Shown here: positions 34,671-42,203 of the stretch, piece after piece
How positions within the stretch are numbered: the first letter of the stretch is position 1
How the letters are laid out: each line of letters begins with the position of its first letter
The notes under the pieces: model-generated
What the model saw: the letters and a program-made list of their open reading frames with translations, nothing else
Told to the model about the DNA's origin: nothing
Databases searched by the model: none
DNA from: Chloroflexota bacterium
Lineage (GTDB): Bacteria > Chloroflexota > UBA6077 > FW602-bin22 > JACPRP01
Assembly (NCBI GenBank): GCA_016189905.1
Contig: JACPRP010000040.1
Span: forward strand, 1 to 64,000
Direction of reading: 5' to 3'
Length of the DNA: 64,000 bases
Position numbers and translations under genes: made by a program

Positions 34671-36029
34671 TCATTTGCTTTTTCTTAGCTTCCGCACTAC
34701 TCGGGCCGGGACGCCCACGGCCAGACTGTCGGCAGGGATATCCCTGGTGACGACCGAACCGGCGCCGGTGGCCGCACCGTGCGCGAGGGCTACGGGCGCG
34801 ACCAGAAGCGTGTCGCTGCCCAGGGCGACATCGTCTTCGAGGACCGTTCGGCTCTTCTTCCCTGTCTCACTGTCGAAATTGCACGTGATGCTGCCGGCGG
34901 CAATATTCACCCGGCTGCCCACGGTCGCATCGCCAAGATAGCTGAAATGGTGCATCTTGGTGGCCTGGCCGATGGAAGAGTTCTTCGCTTCGGCGAAGTT
35001 GCCGATATACACATCCGCCGCAAGATGAGTTCCCGCCCTGAGACGGGAGAACGGCCCGACGCTCACCCGGTCGTCGACCGTAGAGTTCTCGACGACCGAG
35101 GCGAACACCGTACACGCGGACCCAATCGTCGAATCGACAATATAGGTGTTCGGCCCGATTGCGCAGTCTTCGCCGATTGTGGTGTCGCCTTTGATGAAGG
35201 TCCCGGGATAGACGACTGTGTCACGGCCTATCTCGACGCCGTCGTCGACGAATATCGTGGACGGCTCCATTAGCGTTACCCCTGAGAGCATCAGCGTCCG
35301 GCGCACTCGCCAGCGCAGGATGGCTTCTGCCTCGGCCAGTTGGACGCGATCGTTCACTCCCATCGCCTCGGCCAGATCGTCGAGGGCAAGACAGGCTATC
35401 GTCCGGTTTTCGTGGGCCGCCATGGCTATCAGATCGGTCAGGTAGTACTCGCCTCGGGCGCTCTTCTCCAGGCGAGGCAAACGATCTCGCAGCCAGCCGG
35501 TCTGGAAGCAGTAGATGCCGCTGTTGACCTCGTCGATGGCCTTCTGCTCGTCGCTCGCGGCCCCTTGTTCTACAATGCCGACAATGGCACGGTCGACGCG
35601 CATGATCCGACCGTAGCCCTGCGGGTTGTCCGTTCTCGCCGTCAGCATCGTGATCGTGGCACGCGATTCCATATGCTGTCCAAGAAGCGCTCGCAGGGTC
35701 TCGGCCCTGATCAGCGGGGTATCCCCGCACATCACCAGAACGTTTTCAACCTCATCGCCGACCCAGGGCATAGCCTGGATGACGGCGTGGCCTGTGCCGA
35801 GTTGCGGACTCTGGCTGGCAAACTCGACGTTGTCGCCGAGATGCTGCCTGACCTGCTCAGCTTCGTGGCCAATGACCAGTATAACGCGCTCCACCCCCGC
35901 GGACTTGACGGCATCGATCACATAGCGAACCATCGGCTTACCCGCTAACTGGTGCAGCACTTTACTCTTCTTTGATTTCATTCTAGTGCCCTGGCCTGCC
36001 GCCAGGATGATTGCCACACTATTCTGCAT
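34671..36029 (-). CDS. glmU: Bifunctional UDP-GlcNAc synthesis enzyme GlmU
   Basis: A 452-residue enzyme. The N-terminal pyrophosphorylase domain begins SVAIILAAGQGTRMKSKKSK, with the nucleotide loop and GTGHAV. The C-terminal left-handed beta-helix acetyltransferase has GTFIKGDTTIGED, HFSYLGDATVG and the CoA region GVPARVVRKL. It makes UDP-N-acetylglucosamine for peptidoglycan. I start at ATG 36029; a TTG nine codons earlier (36056) is unlikely. Confidence 0.95.
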   Translation of the reverse strand: MQNSVAIILAAGQGTRMKSKKSKVLHQLAGKPMVRYVIDAVKSAGVERVILVIGHEAEQVRQHLGDNVEFASQSPQLGTGHAVIQAMPWVGDEVENVLVMCGDTPLIRAETLRALLGQHMESRATITMLTARTDNPQGYGRIMRVDRAIVGIVEQGAASDEQKAIDEVNSGIYCFQTGWLRDRLPRLEKSARGEYYLTDLIAMAAHENRTIACLALDDLAEAMGVNDRVQLAEAEAILRWRVRRTLMLSGVTLMEPSTIFVDDGVEIGRDTVVYPGTFIKGDTTIGEDCAIGPNTYIVDSTIGSACTVFASVVENSTVDDRVSVGPFSRLRAGTHLAADVYIGNFAEAKNSSIGQATKMHHFSYLGDATVGSRVNIAAGSITCNFDSETGKKSRTVLEDDVALGSDTLLVAPVALAHGAATGAGSVVTRDIPADSLAVGVPARVVRKLRKSK

Positions 36030-36230
36030 CGCTACATCCTGAAAAGAAAAAGACAATGACCGGTGGTTTAGTCGGGACCGCTCGTGCCTAGCTCAGACTG
36101 GCAGCCGCGGGCCGGCAGCGCCTCAATCATCGTCTTCATTATAGCATCAGGCGGATCGCCCGAAGACGCCTCCTCCAGAATAACCCTCATCCGTGATGGA
36201 ATGGGCGGTTAAAGATCGTAGCTCCGTTAA

Positions 36231-36259
36231 ATACTATACCATAGCTCCAGGCCTGTCAA
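36231..36259 (-). promoter_or_regulatory. Promoter for glmU
   Basis: Minus strand TTGACA (36254-36259), 17 bp, TAGTAT (36231-36236), about 200 bp upstream of the glmU ATG. It lies just past the end of the TctC-like gene. Confidence 0.6.
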
Positions 36260-36281
36260 GATTTGCTGCCGAGCTGCCGAG

Positions 36282-37316
36282 TTACTTAACTGTCTTATAC
36301 TTTTCAAATATGGCGTCGACCCGTTCCGCCAGAGACTTATTAGCCTTCATCGCGGCGATCGTGTCCTGCAGCTCCTTGCCAGACCCAAAGGGATTCGGCG
36401 CGCCCACAATGGCCTCCATCTCCTTCTGCAGGTCCTGGTTGTCGCTGGTCCTGGCGAAAGCCTTTCTCAGGTATTCCACCCTATCCTGTGGCACGCCTGG
36501 AGGCAGCGCTGTGGCCTGGCCCGAGGCCAGGATGAAATCCAGTGGCACTTGCAACTCTTGCCGAACGTTCACGCCAAGCTCATACCAGGTGGGCAAATCA
36601 GGGAGCGCCGGACTCTTTTCTTTGTTGAGGACTGCCAGATTCACCTGGTGCCCATCTGCCGCGTCTCTCTTCGCAGAGTTATCCGATGATACCTGGACGT
36701 CTATCTCGCCGCGGCTAACAGCCAGGGTAAGGTCTTTAGTACCTTTGAATCCGGTGACGATCTGGCCATCAAGGCCGAGGATCTCCATCGTCACCGCCGC
36801 CCCGGTGGCGATAGACCCCTTGGCCGAGGTGCCGCCTGCTCTCAAGCCTTTGGCCTGGCGGAGACCATCCAGGGTCTTGTTAGGGAACTTGGGGGACACC
36901 GAAAGCACTCTACGGCTCGGGTTAACGTCGGACACATAATTGAACTTCTCGCTTTCATAGAGCACGCCGGGCGCCTTCAGGATGTCGTTGGCGATCACGG
37001 CGCCCGTGCTCTTCACCACAATGGTTAACCCATCTCGCGGCGCCTCGTTGTACACGTAGTTGACCCCCTCGTCGGTGCCCAAATTCTCTATCTTAACCGT
37101 GGCCCCGAGCTCCTTCGCCAGATATGGCATCACGGCGCGGACGATGAGGTCCGCACCGCTACCGATGTCGTTCACTGATACCCAGATGAAAGTCTTGCCA
37201 CGGTAGAACTCCTCGGCAGTCTGCACCTTGGGCCCTTGAGCGCAGGCGACGAATATGCCGAGGATCAGACTCAGGACAACCGCGAATGCCATCGACCGGG
37301 TCACGCAAGGTCTCAT
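36282..37316 (-). CDS. TctC-family substrate-binding lipoprotein
   Basis: A 344-residue solute-binding protein of the tripartite tricarboxylate transporter (Bug/TctC) type. A lipoprotein signal ends in ILGIFVACA, with Cys as lipid anchor. The body carries EEFYRGKTFIWV, the family-typical opening, and the GGTSAKGSIATGA loop that usually clamps a carboxylate. It has no TctA or TctB partner anywhere in the window. It follows a NitT-like binding protein by 55 bp on the same transcript. Close relative: the protein at 52377 (same length, same motifs). Ligand unknown; organic acids are typical for the family. Confidence 0.82.
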   Translation of the reverse strand: MRPCVTRSMAFAVVLSLILGIFVACAQGPKVQTAEEFYRGKTFIWVSVNDIGSGADLIVRAVMPYLAKELGATVKIENLGTDEGVNYVYNEAPRDGLTIVVKSTGAVIANDILKAPGVLYESEKFNYVSDVNPSRRVLSVSPKFPNKTLDGLRQAKGLRAGGTSAKGSIATGAAVTMEILGLDGQIVTGFKGTKDLTLAVSRGEIDVQVSSDNSAKRDAADGHQVNLAVLNKEKSPALPDLPTWYELGVNVRQELQVPLDFILASGQATALPPGVPQDRVEYLRKAFARTSDNQDLQKEMEAIVGAPNPFGSGKELQDTIAAMKANKSLAERVDAIFEKYKTVK

Positions 37317-37371
37317 GATACTCCCTTCCTTTCCATCGATAGAACTGATTCACTCGATCGCCCTTGATTGC

Positions 37372-38568
37372 CTATCGCTTGTACTTACCCAATGTCTGTA
37401 CGACGTAATCCGCGAACTGATTGTCGATGAGGTCCTTGAGGTCGACCTTTTGTGAAAGGAAGCCATTGGCGGCGTACCAGTCCTGATCCTGTGCAATGCT
37501 TTCGGCGTTCACATAGGCATCGGGGTTCAGCCCAGAAAACACTACCTTATCGTAGAGGTCCCGCTGCTTCAACGAGGTTCGCTTCATCATAATGCTGATG
37601 ACCTCTTCGCGCGCCTTCGGATCCTTTTTTACAAAGGCGTCGTTGTAATCTCTGTAGGCCTTGATGTAAGCCAGAAGGAAGCGCTTACCTACATCCGCCC
37701 GCTCCTGAGCGAACTTGCCCGAGTAAATCAGGACGGCTACCTGATGATTGGGGTAGATCTCGTCAGTGCCTTTCCAGCGCACGTGCAGGCCCTGGTCGAT
37801 GCCCATCGTCAGAAAGGGCTCCATCACAAACCCCGCGTCGACCGATTTCCCGGCGAAGGCGGCGTTCATGTCGGCGAAGCCTAGATCAACGATATTCACG
37901 TCTTTCCAGGTCAGACCGACTGTGTTCATCACAATGTCGAGTTCCGGATGATTCGCGGCGCCCGCCTTGCCTGCAGGTACTGCGACGTTCTTGCCCTTCA
38001 AATCCTCAACTTTTCTGATAGCGCCGCTATCCCAGAGGTCTTTCCTCACGACCAGCCAGATATAGCCCATGCCCGGCGGCACACTCGCTTTATCCGCCAC
38101 TATCTTCATAGGGATGCCCCGCTGAACGGCATTGAAGAGACCGGGAGTGGCGCTCAAGCCAGCTATCTCGACTTCACCAGTAGCCAGCAACTGGATCATC
38201 TGCGGGGCCTGCGTGGCCCCCACCACGGTGAGATCGATGTTCTGCTCTTTGAAGTAGCCCTTCTCATCGCCGATAAAGTAGCCTGCATCCGAGGCCCGGC
38301 CCGCCGGGTCCACCGCGATCTTCACCGTTGCCGCCGTGGGCTTCGGTGCGGCCGCCGCCTTGGTGGGTGCAGGCGCCGCCTTGGTCGGTGCGGCCGCCGC
38401 CTTTGTCGGTGCAGCCGCTGCTTTGGTGGGCGCAGCCGCCGGCGCCTTTGTCGGCGCGGGCGCGGAAGTCGGTGTCGGCGTAGGCGCCGCGGCGCACGCA
38501 ACCACGAGCGACAGAAGCAGGGCAAAGGTTACCGAGAGTCCCAGGGAGACCGATCGAGTACGATCCAT
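37372..38568 (-). CDS. NitT/TauT-type ABC substrate-binding lipoprotein 1
   Basis: A 398-residue lipoprotein. The signal ends LLSLVVACAAAPT with a lipid-anchored Cys. A long low-complexity spacer of APTKAA-like repeats (about residues 28-75) keeps the domain away from the membrane. The binding domain starts VKIAVDPAG and has the NMT1/SsuA-like fold pattern (GYFKEQNIDL, LKGKNVAVPAG, FVMEPFLTMG). No permease or ATPase lies nearby. GGAGGTG precedes ATG 38568. It is about 75 percent similar by eye to the protein at 38977, and both have nearly identical 5' leaders, so they are recent duplicates. Ligand unknown. Confidence 0.84.
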   Translation of the reverse strand: MDRTRSVSLGLSVTFALLLSLVVACAAAPTPTPTSAPAPTKAPAAAPTKAAAAPTKAAAAPTKAAPAPTKAAAAPKPTAATVKIAVDPAGRASDAGYFIGDEKGYFKEQNIDLTVVGATQAPQMIQLLATGEVEIAGLSATPGLFNAVQRGIPMKIVADKASVPPGMGYIWLVVRKDLWDSGAIRKVEDLKGKNVAVPAGKAGAANHPELDIVMNTVGLTWKDVNIVDLGFADMNAAFAGKSVDAGFVMEPFLTMGIDQGLHVRWKGTDEIYPNHQVAVLIYSGKFAQERADVGKRFLLAYIKAYRDYNDAFVKKDPKAREEVISIMMKRTSLKQRDLYDKVVFSGLNPDAYVNAESIAQDQDWYAANGFLSQKVDLKDLIDNQFADYVVQTLGKYKR

Positions 38569-38639
38569 TCTTTCACCTCCGAAGATGTGCGTTGAGATCG
38601 TCGCCGATGAACCAAGGGATCAAACCAAGTAATCGATTC

Positions 38640-38800
38640 GTCAGAAGATAGCGACTTAAGGAGTCACTTATGAATCCCACGCTACAATGCGGAGGCCCCA
38701 CGGCGGGTATGGATAACTTAGCTACGGGTCGTTACTCTACGGTGAGCCGTTATCGGTAAAATAAGAGGCATAAGGTGCTGCGGTGAAAGCCTCTTAGCTA
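38640..38800 (-). ncRNA. Structured leader RNA, copy 1
   Basis: The 5' leader of NitT-like gene 1. On the RNA strand, UAAGAGGC (38796-38789) pairs with GCCUCUUA (38769-38762) around a 19-base loop, followed by a CCG-AUAA-CGG hairpin (38756-38747) and a third stem around GGGGCCUCCGCA with CCCGC/GCGUGGG arms (38707-38675). The leader is nearly identical to copy 2 at 40250 although it precedes a different gene. Loops are as conserved as stems. I do not recognise a known riboswitch class. This is an inference from comparison of copies inside the window. Confidence 0.6.
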
Positions 38801-38805
38801 CGCGC

Positions 38806-38834
38806 AATATAACATCTGGACAGTGGCTTGTCAA
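38806..38834 (-). promoter_or_regulatory. Promoter of NitT-like gene 1 and the downstream TctC gene
   Basis: Minus strand TTGACA (38829-38834), 17 bp, TATATT (38806-38811). The same arrangement occurs at four other units here. Confidence 0.8.
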
Positions 38835-38877
38835 TCCGTGGTGGTGCTCCTCCTCTCCTCTCCTCTACAAAAGGACG

Positions 38878-38909
38878 AAGGGTCTCGGCCTTCGAGCGCC
38901 GAGACCCTT
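38878..38909 (-). terminator. Terminator after NitT-like gene 2
   Basis: AAGGGTCTCGGC and GCCGAGACCCTT form a perfect 12-bp stem with an 8-base loop. In the minus direction it is followed by CGTCCTTTTGT, so it can end transcription of the gene that stops at 38977. Confidence 0.75.
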
Positions 38910-38976
38910 CCCACCAGCTAAGACGACCGTTCGCTTCGTCGAGGCTGCCTCGCATGTTCGAAGCGAAGCGGAGAGT

Positions 38977-40167
38977 CTATTTTTTGTACTTGCCCAACGT
39001 CTGCACGGCGTAATCCGCGAACTGGTTGTCGATCACGTCTTTGAGGTCAACCTTCTGCGGGAGATAACCGTTGGCAGCGTACCAATCTTGATCTTTGGCG
39101 ATGCTCTCGGCGTTAGCGTAGCCGTCGGGATTCAAGCCAGGGAATATGAGCTTGTCGTACTGATCACGCTGTTTGAGCGACGTGTTCTTCATCAGGATGT
39201 CGATGACCTCCTGACGTGCTTTCGGGTCTTTCTTCACAAAGGCGTCGTTATAATCGCGAACGCCCTTCAGGTAGGCGTTGTAGAATCTTTTGGCGACTTC
39301 GGTTCGCTCCTGAGCGAACTTGCCCGAGTAGATCGAGACGGCGACCTGGTGATTGGGGTAGATCTCGTCGCTGCCCTTCCAGCGCACGTACAGACCCTGC
39401 TCGAGGCCCATCGTGAGCAGCGGCTCCATCGGGAAGCCCGCGTCGACGGATTTTCCGGCGAAGGCGGCGTTCATATCGGCGAAGCCGAGGTCAACGATGT
39501 TTATGTCTTTGATGCTCAGGCCGACCGTCTGCAATAAGAGGTCGACCTCGACGTGATTGGCGGCGCCGCCCTTGCCAGCGTTCAGGGTGACGTTCTTGCC
39601 CTTCAAATCCTCGACTTTCCTGATGGCGCCGCTATCCCAGAGGTCTTTCCTCACCACGAGGGCGATGTAGCCCATTCCAGGGGACACGCTCGCCTTGTCG
39701 GCGACCACCTTGAGGGGGATGCCCCGGCCGATGGCGTTGAACAGGGCAGGACTGATGCTGCCACCGCCGGCCTCGATCTCGTTCGTCGCCAGCAACTGGA
39801 CCATCTGAGGCGCCTGCGTGATGCCCAGCTCCTCGACCTGAATGTTCTGTTCTTTGAAGTAGCCTCTCTCGCGGGCGATGAAGTAGCCGGCATCGGAGGA
39901 TCGACCGACGGGGTCAACCCCAAACTTCACCGAAGCCGCCGCGGGCTTTGGTGCGACCGCCGCCTTTGTCGGCGCCGGGGCCGCCTTGGTAGCCTCGGCC
40001 GCTACTGTGGGCGCGGCCGCCTTGGTGGGTGCAGCCGCCGGCGCCTTGGTCGGCGCAGGCGCGGATGTCGGTGTTGGCGTGGGCGCCGCGGCACACGCAA
40101 CTAACAGCGATACGAGCAGGGCTGAGGTTACCACGAGACCAAAGGAGACTAATCGAGCACGATCCAC
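38977..40167 (-). CDS. NitT/TauT-type ABC substrate-binding lipoprotein 2
   Basis: A 396-residue lipoprotein and close paralogue of the one at 37372. Signal ends LLVSLLVACAAAPT; an Ala/Pro/Thr/Lys-rich spacer follows; the binding domain begins VKFGVDPVG. The main differences from paralogue 1 are around the pocket: QAPQMVQLLATNEIEAGGGSIS replaces QAPQMIQLLATGEVEIAGLSAT, which may shift ligand choice. GTG 40167 lies four bases after GGAGGTGG; the ATG upstream at 40221 is inside the leader. It forms its own unit with a terminator at 38878. No transport partner is visible. Confidence 0.84.
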   Translation of the reverse strand: MDRARLVSFGLVVTSALLVSLLVACAAAPTPTPTSAPAPTKAPAAAPTKAAAPTVAAEATKAAPAPTKAAVAPKPAAASVKFGVDPVGRSSDAGYFIARERGYFKEQNIQVEELGITQAPQMVQLLATNEIEAGGGSISPALFNAIGRGIPLKVVADKASVSPGMGYIALVVRKDLWDSGAIRKVEDLKGKNVTLNAGKGGAANHVEVDLLLQTVGLSIKDINIVDLGFADMNAAFAGKSVDAGFPMEPLLTMGLEQGLYVRWKGSDEIYPNHQVAVSIYSGKFAQERTEVAKRFYNAYLKGVRDYNDAFVKKDPKARQEVIDILMKNTSLKQRDQYDKLIFPGLNPDGYANAESIAKDQDWYAANGYLPQKVDLKDVIDNQFADYAVQTLGKYKK

Positions 40168-40249
40168 TTTTCCACCTCCGAAGATGTGCGTTGAGATTAT
40201 CGTCGACGACCCAGGGATCAATTCAAGCGATCGATTCGTCAGATAGCGA

Positions 40250-40395
40250 CTTAGGTGTTACTTTGGGAATCCCACGCTACATTGCGGAGGCCCCACGGCG
40301 GGCACGGATAACTCAGCTACGGGTCGTTACTCTACGGTGAGCCGATATCGGCAAATTAAGAGGCATAAGGTGCTGCGGTGAAAGCCTCTTAGCTA
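40250..40395 (-). ncRNA. Structured leader RNA, copy 2
   Basis: The leader of NitT-like gene 2. P1: UAAGAGGC (40391-40384) with GCCUCUUA (40364-40357). P2: the self-complementary GCCGAUAUCGGC (40352-40341). P3: CCCGC (40302-40298) with GCGUGGG (40277-40271), enclosing GGGGCCUCCGCAAUGUA. Conservation with copy 1 extends across about 170 bases; the first gene-proximal bases diverge more. Confidence 0.6.
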
Positions 40396-40400
40396 CGCGC

Positions 40401-40429
40401 AATATAACATCTGAACAATGGCTTGTCAA
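40401..40429 (-). promoter_or_regulatory. Promoter of NitT-like gene 2
   Basis: Minus strand TTGACA (40424-40429), 17 bp, TATATT (40401-40406). The sequence around it matches the copy at 38806-38834. Confidence 0.8.
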
Positions 40430-40477
40430 TCCGTGTTGGTGCTCCTGTGGATGGTCTATGATCGCGAAGCGGCGCGA

Positions 40478-41140
40478 TCAGCGGCGATTGTGGTGGTCCT
40501 TGCTTTTACGTTTCCGCTTGCGTTTCGGAGGCGCTGGAGACTGCGCGAGACGCTCCGCTTCGTCGATGGCCTTGGTCAGAATGCGCTCGGCAGAGCGGCC
40601 TCCAGGCGCTTTGCCGAGGTCGCCGATACCCACCACCGGCACCTCGATTCCATTGAGCGCGTCGACTGTGTCGCCCCTGACGACCCGATTCGGCTTCGGC
40701 TGGCCTCTCTTGTTCACGCCCTTGTGGACGATCTTGCCGCGCACGGTCACAGATTCCGTGACCCTGATGCCCCTCACACCTCGCGTATCGGAGGCAACAG
40801 CGATGGCAGCATTGATGTGGCCTTTGCGAGCGAGCTCCACGATCACGCGCTCGCCTGGTCCGGGGCCGCAGTCGCCGGCGTCGTCAGCCATCACCAACAC
40901 TGTCTTGGCCCGGCTCCTCTCGACGGCCTCGACGATGTCCTTGGGCTCCGCTCTGGTCGGCGCGCCGGCCGTCGTGGCGATAGCTTCCGCTCCAGTGGCG
41001 GCCGCGACACGTGTGACGATGCGCACGGCCTTGGCGTCGCCGTCGGTGATAACAATCGTCGTCTTTAGCTGCCCCCTTCGGCGCGATGGTCGTGAGCGCT
41101 TATTGGTCGGTTCAGACCTTCGTTCGGGCTCTTTGCCCAC
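40478..41140 (-). CDS. SpoVAE-like domain protein
   Basis: A 220-residue protein. After a basic N-terminus (GKEPERRSEPTNKRSRPSRR) comes a domain matching what I recall of stage V sporulation protein AE. It starts TIVITDGDAKAVRIV, has VLVMADDAGDCGPGPGE and INAAIAVASDTRG, and ends VRGDTVDALN then VPVVGIGDLGK. In Bacillus that family is encoded with the dipicolinate channel. Nothing else here concerns sporulation, so it may be a nucleotide- or phosphate-binding stress protein. The C-terminus is a Lys/Arg tail. GTG 41140 has GGAGGG six bases upstream; a TTG at 41173 is less likely. A sigma-54 promoter precedes it. Confidence 0.62.
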   Translation of the reverse strand: MGKEPERRSEPTNKRSRPSRRRGQLKTTIVITDGDAKAVRIVTRVAAATGAEAIATTAGAPTRAEPKDIVEAVERSRAKTVLVMADDAGDCGPGPGERVIVELARKGHINAAIAVASDTRGVRGIRVTESVTVRGKIVHKGVNKRGQPKPNRVVRGDTVDALNGIEVPVVGIGDLGKAPGGRSAERILTKAIDEAERLAQSPAPPKRKRKRKSKDHHNRR

Positions 41141-41204
41141 GCTGATCCCTCCCTCTTTGGCCGCTTTCGTCAAGCGGCGGGTGGGGCACAGTGTCTGGTA
41201 GGCG

Positions 41205-41221
41205 ATGCACGTTTCGTGCCA
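41205..41221 (-). promoter_or_regulatory. Sigma-54 promoter for the SpoVAE-like gene
   Basis: Minus strand TGGCACG, four bases, GTGCAT. This matches the promoter at 63797 almost base for base. It is about 65 bp upstream of the GTG start, and divergent from the next one. Confidence 0.65.
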
Positions 41222-41249
41222 GGGTTGGCCTCAGTCACAATTACTTTCC

Positions 41250-41265
41250 TGGCACGGACCTTGCA
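41250..41265 (+). promoter_or_regulatory. Sigma-54 promoter for the BON-domain gene
   Basis: TGGCACG, GACC, TTGCA: the full -24/-12 consensus. Predicted start near 41275, 64 bp before the ATG. Confidence 0.85.
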
Positions 41266-41338
41266 GAGGCTTCGGTGCCTGATTTGATCCTGAGTACACG
41301 ACTTTATGTAAACTATCATAAGAGGAGGTACGACAAGA

Positions 41339-41962
41339 ATGCAGTACGGATTCACAACGCCAGGCGCGTGGGGACAGCCAATGCCCTGGGGACAGCCAAT
41401 GCCAATGGGCTTTGGCTGCGCGCCCGGTCCAGGAATGACGCCTGGCTTCGCGGCGGGCGGCTTCGGCACGTCCGCCTGTCCGACCTGTGGCTACGGTGCG
41501 CCGGCCTGGCAAACGGGCTTTACGCCGATGGGGTACAATCCCGGCTTCGCCCCGTCTTTCTACCCGATGGCCCCGGGATGGGCGCAGGGCCCATGGGGTA
41601 TGGCTGGCTGGGGCCTGGGCGGCTTGCGCAAGTGGGGCGGAACCTATTCCCCCCAGTACACATCCACAGGACTGCCGACAGATGAGGAGATCACGGAGAT
41701 GATCTACGATGCCATCGACGTCGATCCGCTCATCCCTTACGACGCCGATATAAACATCGACGTCGAGGCGGGCGTCGTGACGCTCTCTGGCACCGTGCCC
41801 AACAAAGACATCAAGCACGCCGTTGGCGATGACTCATGGTGGGTGCCCGGCGTCGTCGACGTCAGGAACAACCTGACGGTCAGCGGGCGCAGAAGAGTTA
41901 AGGGCGCGCCAACCGAGGGCGAGACGGCACCGTCACCGGGGCCGATGCGCCGGCGACGCTAG
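41339..41962 (+). CDS. BON-domain protein with Gly/Pro-rich N-terminus
   Basis: A 207-residue protein. Residues 1-105 are rich in Gly, Pro, Met, Trp and Phe, with GQPMPWGQPMPMGFG and a CPTCGYG pair that could be half a metal site. A BON domain fills about 115-180: TDEEITEMIYDAIDVDPLI, then INIDVEAGVVTLSGTVPN and VVDVRNNLTV, the usual beta-alpha-beta signature that binds phospholipid or small ligands. The tail is basic. AGGAGGT precedes the ATG. There is no signal peptide. Similar proteins are stress-related envelope or cytoplasmic factors. It shares a sigma-54 control region with the SpoVAE-like gene. Confidence 0.75.
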   Translation: MQYGFTTPGAWGQPMPWGQPMPMGFGCAPGPGMTPGFAAGGFGTSACPTCGYGAPAWQTGFTPMGYNPGFAPSFYPMAPGWAQGPWGMAGWGLGGLRKWGGTYSPQYTSTGLPTDEEITEMIYDAIDVDPLIPYDADINIDVEAGVVTLSGTVPNKDIKHAVGDDSWWVPGVVDVRNNLTVSGRRRVKGAPTEGETAPSPGPMRRRR

Positions 41963-42005
41963 CAGCGGTTTCCGGTTACTCTTAGATCCTCTCTCGTCGA
42001 TCTCT

Positions 42006-42097
42006 TATAGCAGTTTGCAAAGGATTTTGGCTAGCGGAGCAGCCACCGATATGTCGAGCGTATGCAATGTAGCCATATCAAAATGCAAACTGCTATA
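42006..42097. mobile_element. MITE-like element, copy 1 (92 bp)
   Basis: A 92-bp non-coding element with perfect 14-bp terminal inverted repeats (TATAGCAGTTTGCA). The second copy at 54064-54155 is the same length and differs at about 3 positions. No reading frame for a transposase fits, so a full-length partner elsewhere would have to move it. Confidence 0.8.
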
Positions 42098-42160
42098 GGA
42101 AATGCTGGAGCCGAGACCGCCGTATGTGCCAGGCCAAATTCGGGGAGGGGGAAAGGATAT

Positions 42161-42190
42161 CGTAGGGGCGACCGGCCGGTCGCCCCTACG
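42161..42190. repeat. Perfect 30-bp GC-rich palindrome
   Basis: CGTAGGGGCGACCGG and its exact reverse complement abut with no spacer. It sits 13 bp beyond the end of the FAD oxidoreductase gene, so it may also end that operon. A 26-bp relative with one mismatch is at 10221. Confidence 0.75.
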
Positions 42191-42203
42191 AAAGCAAACC
42201 GAT

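Noticed and set aside
40271-40320. Cobalamin riboswitch
   Set aside because: CCUCCGCAAUGUAG recalls the cobalamin core, but there is no B12 box in any copy.
38640-40395. TPP riboswitch in the leader RNAs
   Set aside because: CUGAG and GCGUGGG fragments look similar, but the conserved ACCUGAUC and GGAUAAU parts of the TPP class are missing.
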